Shown one piece after another: positions 25,622 to 31,480 of a stretch of DNA of 31,480 nucleotides (positions are counted from its first letter, which is position 1; each line of letters begins with the position of its first letter). Under the pieces are notes generated by a model. That model did no database searches, was not told the DNA's origin, and was given only the letters and a program-made list of their open reading frames with translations. Made by a program: the position numbers and the translations under genes. Source of the stretch: Firmicutes bacterium UBA3920 (GTDB lineage: Bacteria; Bacillota; Clostridia; Caldicoprobacterales; Xylanivirgaceae); contig DGES01000031.1 in the NCBI GenBank assembly GCA_002386065.1, forward strand, positions 1-31,480, written 5' to 3'.

Positions 25622-25648
25622 TTAGCACTCAATGAGGTCGAGTGCTAA
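25622..25648 (-). promoter_or_regulatory. CIRCE operator (HrcA binding site)
   Basis: TTAGCACTC (25622-25630), a 9-nt spacer and GAGTGCTAA (25640-25648) match the CIRCE consensus exactly. HrcA represses groESL here and is released on heat stress. hrcA itself is not in the window. Confidence 0.98.
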
Positions 25649-25662
25649 TAACTTTCAAATAT

Positions 25663-25691
25663 AGTGTATATAAAATAGTCTTCCATATCAA
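25663..25691 (-). promoter_or_regulatory. Candidate groESL promoter
   Basis: On the minus strand TTGATA (25691-25686) and TACACT (25668-25663) are separated by 17 nt. Transcription would begin just upstream of CIRCE, placing the operator in the early leader as is usual. Confidence 0.5.
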
Positions 25692-25775
25692 ATTCTAAAA
25701 AACACTCTTAGAGGCGAAAAAAACCGTTTATTTTAAAATATGGCGATATAAATAGCGTTTTCTGCCATAATCTAG

Positions 25776-26201
25776 TTATTTAGCTATTTCATCTAATTTC
25801 TCAACCTTGATCCATGGGGCTAGTTGAAACCAATCAATTTGTGGTCTGTAGTCATTGGCATAGACTACCCTTTTTATACCAGTTGTTATAATCAATTTTT
25901 GGCACTCAGGGCATGGATAATGGGTGACATAGAGAGTAGCATCTTTTCTTTCATCAGGAGCTACCTCTAGCAAACAATTAACCTCTGCGTGTATAGTTCT
26001 TATACAGTGATTATTATTCATGTAACAACCTACCCCTTCATCATTGCAATGGGGAAGGCTAGTTGGGCTTCCGTTATAGCCTGTTCCTTTTATTCGCTTA
26101 TCTTTGACCAAAATAGCTCCTACATGTAGTCTAGGACAAGTACTCCTTTCACATACTTGAAAAGCTATATCCATGAAATATGTGTCCCAATCTTTTCGCA
26201 T
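25776..26201 (-). CDS. Deoxycytidylate (dCMP) deaminase, ComEB family
   Basis: The enzyme deaminates dCMP to dUMP, feeding dTMP synthesis. The 141-aa product has the zinc motif HAE at residues 71-73 and PCPEC with Cys97 and Cys100, plus TGYNGSPTSLPHC, all typical of dCMP deaminases. An extra Cys/His set (C22, H26, H51, C52, C59, H65, C66) may form the second zinc site known in some family members. AAAGGAGGAT precedes the ATG. It is upstream of groES but separated by the CIRCE region, so it is a separate unit. Confidence 0.92.
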   Translation of the reverse strand: MRKDWDTYFMDIAFQVCERSTCPRLHVGAILVKDKRIKGTGYNGSPTSLPHCNDEGVGCYMNNNHCIRTIHAEVNCLLEVAPDERKDATLYVTHYPCPECQKLIITTGIKRVVYANDYRPQIDWFQLAPWIKVEKLDEIAK

Positions 26202-26298
26202 ATTACATCCTCCTTTTAACTATGGCTATGATATTATTCATATTCAACGTATCTTTTGTTTCATTACTTTTACATGTCCATTACATAAGTTGAGGACA

Positions 26299-27075
26299 TT
26301 ACTCATTTTCAACTATAGCTCCAGAAAGCTTTTGAATAGCCCTTGGTAGTGCATCTTTTGAGTCACCCCAGGGTTTATCTTGATTTCTGTAGTCAAATTT
26401 TTGTGTAAACCATAAGAGTTCTTCATCGAGTCTTTCTAAATTTTCAACTTGTATGGGAATTATATCATCTAAGAATTCTTTTTGTTTCTTTTCATTTAAT
26501 GATTCCACGGCCATTGATAATATGAGAGAAAAGTGGGGAATACAAAATCCCTTTGAATCTTTGAATGTCTTCTGAAAATTTTTATCCCTATCCCAAAGAT
26601 ATATTATAGTATACGCATATCGGTTGAGAGTATAGTCTAATCGTTCACATATTATACAACTTTCCACCTTTTCATTGAGCCAATTTGCAAATTGCTCTAT
26701 TGGATTACTAGAAGTTTTATCATGTTTTCCCTTTATTATTGTAGATAATTGGGAAAATATATCTTGTCCTTTATTCTTACTAAATTTTTCAAGAGATTTT
26801 ACGTACTCTTGCATTTTTTTAAATGTTTCTTTTAAATATGTATGGGACATAAGGGCTAGTCCCAATCGGTTTTGAGCATCATATAACATCTGAAAGTGGT
26901 TTGGACAAAACCCCTTTTCATTTACCTCTATTCGTGTATCAGGTTCCATAACAGATCCACCTAAAAATGAATCTATGTAGTCACATTCACTTTTAGTTTT
27001 CAAAAGGCATAGTGGACATTCGGTTTTCTCGTGATATGCATCCCATATAGGAATGGTATCTATATGATATTTCAT
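26299..27075 (-). CDS. DUF6062-like protein with two CxxC/CxxH modules
   Basis: The product (258 aa) resembles what is annotated as DUF6062; the function is unknown. It contains two similar modules. The first has C20-P-L-C23 and GFC57-P-N-H60-F; the second has C140-I-I-C143 and GFC178-I-P-H181-F. Each could bind a zinc ion or an iron-sulfur cluster. A longer reading starting at 27117 is possible, but GGAGG at 27081-27085 places the start at the ATG at 27075. No signal peptide or membrane segment is seen. It is followed by the dCMP deaminase gene, about 97 bp away. Confidence 0.7.
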   Translation of the reverse strand: MKYHIDTIPIWDAYHEKTECPLCLLKTKSECDYIDSFLGGSVMEPDTRIEVNEKGFCPNHFQMLYDAQNRLGLALMSHTYLKETFKKMQEYVKSLEKFSKNKGQDIFSQLSTIIKGKHDKTSSNPIEQFANWLNEKVESCIICERLDYTLNRYAYTIIYLWDRDKNFQKTFKDSKGFCIPHFSLILSMAVESLNEKKQKEFLDDIIPIQVENLERLDEELLWFTQKFDYRNQDKPWGDSKDALPRAIQKLSGAIVENE

Positions 27076-27461
27076 GTCAGCCTCCAAATATTTTATATGT
27101 TTTCCCAAGCTTTTCAATTATCTATATTAATATAATGTCTTGATGGGATTTGAAAAGCTTTGAGGTTAGTTTAACTAAAATTCTAACATAAATCCCTATA
27201 AATATCCATAGATATGTATATAGGATTTATAATTGGTCCAAAGACAAGGCTGAGGATTTCTTATAATTTTATCTAAGGATTTTGATTTGTAATTTAAAAC
27301 TTATGTTGACTGAAGATATAATTTTTATAAATAGCAATTCGAAGTTGAGATATTTTTACAAATAGAATTTAAGCAATACGTGTAAAATTCATATTACTAA
27401 TTGAAGCTTTCTATATATTTCTGCTTATATATTTGAAAAGTGTTATAAACAAAGAGGAGGT
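27076..27461. other. Divergent intergenic region with an 11-bp inverted repeat
   Basis: The region contains AAGCTTTTCAA (27107-27117) and its exact reverse complement (27150-27160), 32 nt apart, just upstream of the DUF6062-like start. The rest is AT-rich. A weak promoter-like pair for the SPOR gene (TTGAAG 27401-27406, TTATAT 27425-27430) can be drawn. Confidence 0.5.
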
Positions 27462-28391
27462 ATGGACATGCGATACTCAAGGATAAGTAAAAGGAGGAGA
27501 CAACGAAATCATGCTCGAATAGCTGTACTAGGTTTAGTATTATTTATAATAATATATGTGGTGTCGGCAGGAGCCATAGGAAAATATTTAAGTGGCATAA
27601 TAGCACCTAAACTTGGAGGCATGGATGAAGATAAAGAAAATGTAAGCCTAGGGGAGAAGTTAAAAGATGACGATAATAATATAGGAACTGATAATAATGG
27701 TTCAAAGACCAACAAGTCAGGTGATAAGGAAATAAAAAAGATAACTAAAAATATAGAGATAGCTCCATTTACAATATATACAATACAGATGGCAGCATTT
27801 TCTACGGAAGCAAATGCACAGGAATTTGCAAGTACTATACAAAGTAGAGGGGGTGCTGGGTACATTGTAGATGATAAATACTTTAGGGTATTAGCTGTAG
27901 GCTACATAGATGAAAATGATATAAACAAAGTAAAGAGTCAATTAGAGGCAAATGATATAAAATGCGAAATTTATAAAATGTCATGTCCAGGAGCAAATAT
28001 GGAAGTTACAGCTTCTAAGGAAAAAGTTGATGGAGTAAATGCAGCTTTCAGTCTATGGCAGGAGAAGCTCAAGGAATTGGAAAATATAGTGAAAGATCTG
28101 GATAACAAAGACATAACAGGAGAGGTTGCCTGTGAAAGGTTAAAGGGAATAAAGCTTGAAATGGAAGAAACCTTAACTCGGTTAAGTGACTATAAGGCAG
28201 CAGAAGGGAGTAGTGATGTCCTTACAGGTTTGGAGGATATATATAAATTAGGAATAGAGTCATTTGAAGAGCTATTAGGTGTGAGTGATGTAAATGGGGT
28301 GGTGTTTTCATCAAAAATCAAGTATACTTATATTAATATGGCATCTATATACAAAAGTTATATGGATGCACTAGTTAAAAAGCGAGAGTGA
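27462..28391 (+). CDS. SPOR-domain membrane protein
   Basis: The 309-aa product has a basic N-terminus, one membrane segment (about residues 20-43), a charged linker (about 55-95) and a SPOR domain (about 100-172, beginning FTIYTIQMAAFSTEANAQEFAS). SPOR domains bind denuded peptidoglycan at division or sporulation septa. The C-terminal ~130 residues are helical and unassigned. GAGGAGG precedes the start; ATG codons at 27462 and 27468 are both possible. It ends 13 nt before the first DRTGG gene, so it may share the transcript of the hydrogenase-like cluster. Confidence 0.8.
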   Translation: MDMRYSRISKRRRQRNHARIAVLGLVLFIIIYVVSAGAIGKYLSGIIAPKLGGMDEDKENVSLGEKLKDDDNNIGTDNNGSKTNKSGDKEIKKITKNIEIAPFTIYTIQMAAFSTEANAQEFASTIQSRGGAGYIVDDKYFRVLAVGYIDENDINKVKSQLEANDIKCEIYKMSCPGANMEVTASKEKVDGVNAAFSLWQEKLKELENIVKDLDNKDITGEVACERLKGIKLEMEETLTRLSDYKAAEGSSDVLTGLEDIYKLGIESFEELLGVSDVNGVVFSSKIKYTYINMASIYKSYMDALVKKRE

Positions 28392-28404
28392 GGAGGATTT
28401 ACCT

Positions 28405-28749
28405 TTGCAGCTAAGAGAGGTAGCAAGACTATTGAATGCTGATATACTAGTTGGTGATACAAATCTTGATAAAGAAGTAAAGTTTGCCTGTGGATGTGAT
28501 CTTATGAGTGACGCTTTAGCTTTTATAGAGGATGGGACTCTTTTGCTTACAGGTCTAACTAATCTTCAAGTTATACGTACAGCAGAGATGCTAGATGTGT
28601 TTGCAATTGTATTTGTAAGGGGAAAGGTACCTTCTAAGGAGGTAATAGATATGGCTAAGGAAAGAAATATTGTACTCATGTCAACAGATTATACACTTTT
28701 TGAAGCTTGTGGGATTCTATATAAAGCAGGCTTGAAAGGCAAGTCTTAA
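28405..28749 (+). CDS. Stand-alone DRTGG-domain protein (first copy)
   Basis: The 114-aa product consists only of a DRTGG-type domain, otherwise found inside phosphotransacetylase and CBS-domain proteins and thought to sense or regulate. It has FACGCDLMSDALAFIEDGTLLLTGLTNLQVIRTAEML and ends FEACGILYKAGL, a pattern shared with the second copy at 30519. The start is TTG at 28405 with AGGAGGA 7 nt upstream. It is the first gene of the tight cluster with the ATPase and hydrogenase-like genes. The ligand is unknown. Confidence 0.8.
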   Translation: MQLREVARLLNADILVGDTNLDKEVKFACGCDLMSDALAFIEDGTLLLTGLTNLQVIRTAEMLDVFAIVFVRGKVPSKEVIDMAKERNIVLMSTDYTLFEACGILYKAGLKGKS

Positions 28750-28752
28750 GCT

Positions 28753-29181
28753 ATGGAACAGCATATAATGGAATATACTTATAATGTTGAAGCAGGTAAT
28801 TATGCATTAGCTGGCGAGGCATCTAGCTCCATTAAAGCTCTTTTAAAAAAACTAGGTATTAGTGGCGATATTGTTAGGCGTATGGCCATTGCAGCCTATG
28901 AGGCAGAGATGAACATTGTAATCCACTCTAAAGGAGGTTGTCTTATACTCAAAATATCTCCAGAAGAACTCATACTCATATCCGAAGACAGAGGACCAGG
29001 GATCCCTGACATTGATCTAGCTATGAAAGAGGGGTATTCAACTGCACCAGACGAAGCAAGGGAAATGGGTTTTGGAGCTGGAATGGGGCTGTCAAATATG
29101 AAACGATGTGCTGATGAGTTCAATATAAAATCAACTGTAGGTATAGGTACTAAGGTCCAAATCAAGATATATTTGAAATGA
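28753..29181 (+). CDS. RsbW/SpoIIAB-like ATP-binding protein
   Basis: The 142-aa product is a stand-alone GHKL ATPase domain. The N-box is E50..N54..H58 (YEAEMNIVIHS), the G1 box is EDRGPGIPD (residues 78-86), and the glycine lid is GFGAGMGLSNM (106-115). This is the form found in anti-sigma factor kinases (RsbW, SpoIIAB) and related switch proteins, which bind or phosphorylate partner proteins. There is no sensor or dimerisation domain of a classical histidine kinase. The ribosome binding site is weak; it starts 3 nt after the DRTGG gene, suggesting coupling. Confidence 0.88.
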   Translation: MEQHIMEYTYNVEAGNYALAGEASSSIKALLKKLGISGDIVRRMAIAAYEAEMNIVIHSKGGCLILKISPEELILISEDRGPGIPDIDLAMKEGYSTAPDEAREMGFGAGMGLSNMKRCADEFNIKSTVGIGTKVQIKIYLK

Positions 29182-29196
29182 ATTAAGGTGGTATAT

Positions 29197-30522
29197 ATGT
29201 CGGAATATTATCATTCTGTTACTCTAGATAAGGACAAGTGTAGAGGATGTACAAATTGTATAAAACGTTGTCCGACGGAGGCAATTAGAGTACGAGATGG
29301 CAAAGCTCGAATAATCGCCGAGAGGTGTATAGATTGTGGTGAATGTATAAGGGTGTGTCCCTACCATGCAAAGATTGCTGTTACAGATCCCTTATCATCT
29401 ATAGATAGATTTGAATATAAGATTGCACTGCCTGCTCCTACGCTATATGGGCAATTTAAAGATGTTACTGATATAAATGACATATTATATGCATTCAAAG
29501 GTCTAGGGTTTGACTATGTATATGAAGTGGCTAGAGGAGCTGATTATGCTACAGCTTTTGTGAAGGAAAAACTCAAAGAGGGTCATGTTAAAAAACCTAT
29601 AATATCGTCTGCATGTCCAGCGATTGTAAGGCTCATACAGGTGAGATTTCCAGAGCTTTTAGATAATATTGTAGCTGTGGAATCACCTATGGAAATAGCA
29701 GCACAGCTAGCTAGGCGTGAGTTTTCTGAAAAGAAAGGTGTGAGTGAAGATGCCATAGGTGTATTCTTTATAACACCTTGTGCTGCAAAGATGACTAGTA
29801 TTAGACGTCCCATAGGACGAAAGGAATCATCTGTGGATGGAGCTATATCCATGTTAGACATATTTGGTGTCCTAGCAAGTAAGATAGGACATATCCCCCA
29901 CACAGGAGAACTTCAGAAAGCATCAGCATATGGTGTGGGTTGGGCAAATTCATCAGGTGAATGTAGTGCACTTTCAATTGAACACTATCTAGCAGTAGAT
30001 GGTATCCAAAATGTCATATATGTACTTGAAGAAATAGAGAACAATAAATTTCCAGATCTAGATTTTTTTGAAGGACTGGCATGTACAGGGGGCTGTGTAG
30101 GTGGACCACTTACATTTGAAAATGGATTTGTAGCAAAAAATCGTATACGTACACTTGCCAATGGCTTGGAAAAACGATATATAACAGAAAGAGAGCTTTC
30201 TTTGGTAAGGAATTCTATAGGATGGGAATTTACAGAGCCCATACAACCAAAACCAGTGATGAAATTAGATGATGATTTGAGTCTTGCAATGCGGAAGATG
30301 GAACTTATGGAGAAGATATATAAATCTCTGCCCGGTCTTGATTGTGGTTCGTGCGGTTCACCTAATTGCCGCACCCTTGCAGAAGATATTGTACAAGGTG
30401 ATGCATCAGAGTTTGACTGTATATTCAAACTTAGAGAAAAGGTAAAAAAATTGGCAGAGGAAATGATAGAATTGGCAGAGAAGATTCCAACGGGGAGACA
30501 TGGAGAGGATGATGAGATGTGA
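29197..30522 (+). CDS. [FeFe]-hydrogenase-like iron-sulfur protein, putative sensory (group C type)
   Basis: The product (441 aa) has two N-terminal [4Fe-4S] motifs (C15-C18-C21-C25 and C44-C47-C50-C54). An H-cluster domain follows with ligands C140 (SACPA), C195 (TPCAAK), C296 and C300 (ACTGGCVGGP). At the C-terminus is an RnfB-like FeS domain with C383, C386, C391 and C408. The usual proton-relay cysteine is Ala139 and the usual glutamate of PCxxKxxE is Ser201. Catalytic hydrogenases keep both, so this resembles sensory HydS proteins. Unlike many of these, no PAS domain is attached. A GTG at 29188 sits in the ribosome binding site AAGGTGG; the ATG at 29197 is preferred. The next gene overlaps by 4 nt. 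Confidence 0.88.
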   Translation: MSEYYHSVTLDKDKCRGCTNCIKRCPTEAIRVRDGKARIIAERCIDCGECIRVCPYHAKIAVTDPLSSIDRFEYKIALPAPTLYGQFKDVTDINDILYAFKGLGFDYVYEVARGADYATAFVKEKLKEGHVKKPIISSACPAIVRLIQVRFPELLDNIVAVESPMEIAAQLARREFSEKKGVSEDAIGVFFITPCAAKMTSIRRPIGRKESSVDGAISMLDIFGVLASKIGHIPHTGELQKASAYGVGWANSSGECSALSIEHYLAVDGIQNVIYVLEEIENNKFPDLDFFEGLACTGGCVGGPLTFENGFVAKNRIRTLANGLEKRYITERELSLVRNSIGWEFTEPIQPKPVMKLDDDLSLAMRKMELMEKIYKSLPGLDCGSCGSPNCRTLAEDIVQGDASEFDCIFKLREKVKKLAEEMIELAEKIPTGRHGEDDEM

Positions 30523-30863
30523 CTATAAGAGATATAATAGAGTGTATTGACGGAAAAATACTTACTTCTGAATGTGATATGGAACAGAATGTGGAATATG
30601 GATATGCATGTGATCTATTAAGTCATGTTATGGCAAAATGCAGTCCTAATAGCGTATGGATAACTGTCCAGACTCATTTGAACGTTGTAGCTGTAGCATC
30701 TTTGGTGGATATTGCATGTATCATAATACCTGAGTCAATAGACGTAGAAAAAGAAACGCTAGATAGGGCGGAAAAAGAAGGAATAACTATAATATCTACT
30801 GGTCTGAATACCTTTGAGATATGTGGGCGGTTATATGATATGGGCATTAGTCCTTGTCCTTAA
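30519..30863 (+). CDS. Stand-alone DRTGG-domain protein (second copy)
   Basis: The 114-aa product has the same length as the first copy and parallel features (YGYACDLLSHVMAK, VASLVDIACIIIPE, FEICGRLYDMGI), but identity is low, so the two are diverged paralogues. The start is GTG at 30519, overlapping the stop of the hydrogenase-like gene as GTGA, which implies coupled translation. The PHP gene follows 11 nt later. The function is unknown; a regulatory partner role is inferred from the domain and position. Confidence 0.78.
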   Translation: MTIRDIIECIDGKILTSECDMEQNVEYGYACDLLSHVMAKCSPNSVWITVQTHLNVVAVASLVDIACIIIPESIDVEKETLDRAEKEGITIISTGLNTFEICGRLYDMGISPCP

Positions 30864-30874
30864 GGGGTTAGATT

Positions 30875-31480
30875 ATGAAATATGCCATAGATCTCCATAT
30901 TCATTCTGCCCTATCTCCATGTGCTGCGGATGATATGACTCCAAATAATATAATAAATATGGCAATTTTAAAAGGCTTAGATATTATAGCTATAACAGAT
31001 CATAATAGTTGTGATAATATAGAGGCTGTCATGGAGGTTGGAGGCGATGATATATTTATAATACCGGGTATGGAAGTACAATCAAAAGAAGAGGTACATC
31101 TACTTTGCTATTTTACTGATTTAGATACTATATTTACATTTGATTCTATTATAAGGGCAAAATTGCCTAAGATATTAAATGACCCCAATATATTCGGAAA
31201 TCAATATATAATGGACAGTTTTGATAATATAGTGAGTACAAGGGATGAACTATTGTTGACATCAGTAGATATGACAGTAGATGAGATTACACAGGAAGTA
31301 AGGAGATTAGATGGTCTTGTTATACCTGCCCATGTAGATAGAATGAGTTATAGTATATTATCTCAGTTGGGATTTATAACATCAGAATTAGAATTTTCCA
31401 CATTGGAAGTCAGTGATTTGACAGCTATAGATGAACTAAATTTGAAAGGATATAATTATATTCTTTCATCTGATGCCCAT
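30875..31480 (+). CDS. PHP-domain phosphoesterase-like protein (truncated by window end)
   Basis: The visible 202 residues, read from the sequence, form most of a PHP domain: DLHIHSALSPC near residue 6, ITDHNS, PGMEVQ, PAHVDR and SSDAH at the window edge. These supply the His/Asp/Glu metal ligands of the TrpH/PolIIIAC-type phosphoesterase family. No stop codon appears before 31480. The ATG follows AAGGGGTT with ordinary spacing and lies 11 nt after the second DRTGG gene. Activity in this context is unknown; nucleotide or phosphate-ester hydrolysis is the family expectation. Confidence 0.88.
   Translation, partial: MKYAIDLHIHSALSPCAADDMTPNNIINMAILKGLDIIAITDHNSCDNIEAVMEVGGDDIFIIPGMEVQSKEEVHLLCYFTDLDTIFTFDSIIRAKLPKILNDPNIFGNQYIMDSFDNIVSTRDELLLTSVDMTVDEITQEVRRLDGLVIPAHVDRMSYSILSQLGFITSELEFSTLEVSDLTAIDELNLKGYNYILSSDAH

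Overview
The window reads as chromosomal DNA of a low-GC, spore-forming anaerobe of the Clostridia. The evidence is AT-rich codon use, strong AGGAGG-type ribosome binding sites, frequent TTG/GTG starts, a complete Rnf complex in the clostridial order C-D-G-E-A-B, an [FeFe]-hydrogenase-like protein, sporulation lipoproteins (GerMN and YhcN/YlaJ types) and a CIRCE-controlled groESL operon. No rRNA, tRNA, transposase, phage structural gene or CRISPR array was recognised. The species cannot be named from the sequence alone.

Layout. (1) 1-2172: a membrane-anchored HExxH protein and a lipoprotein-like gene converge and overlap at their 3' ends. (2) 2240-4672: a MATE exporter on the minus strand, then two half-size TSUP (TauE/SafE) permease genes separated by one in-frame TAG. 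(3) 4856-11618: the rnf operon, with a promoter and a palindrome ahead of it, six rnf genes, a solitary DNA methyltransferase directly behind rnfB, and a strong terminator. (4) 11696-15305: a GerMN lipoprotein, the mtnP-mtnA methylthioadenosine salvage pair and a YhcN/YlaJ lipoprotein. (5) 15521-19443: two M16-like proteins (YmfF/YmfH type), lgt and a small YvlD/holin-like membrane protein ending in a 46-bp perfect palindrome. (6) 19593-23615: a DUF1836 gene, nicotinate phosphoribosyltransferase, a patatin-like lipase behind a structured leader, and a DivIVA-like coiled-coil protein. (7) 23629-27075, minus strand: groEL, groES, CIRCE, a dCMP deaminase and a Cys/His-rich DUF6062-like protein. 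(8) 27462-31480, plus strand: a SPOR-domain membrane protein, then a tight cluster of DRTGG protein, RsbW-like ATPase, hydrogenase-like iron-sulfur protein, second DRTGG protein and a PHP-domain protein cut by the window edge.

How parts work together. Rnf couples reduced ferredoxin oxidation to NAD+ reduction and ion pumping. The last cluster holds a hydrogenase-like protein that keeps the H-cluster cysteines but lacks two residues used for proton transfer, and it sits beside an anti-sigma-type ATPase. That combination fits a putative sensory (group C type) [FeFe] hydrogenase module reading H2 or redox state. This cluster is the best candidate for an under-described system. Second are the methyltransferase inside the rnf operon, the split TSUP pair and the patatin leader. 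Lgt would lipidate the lipoproteins found elsewhere in the window.
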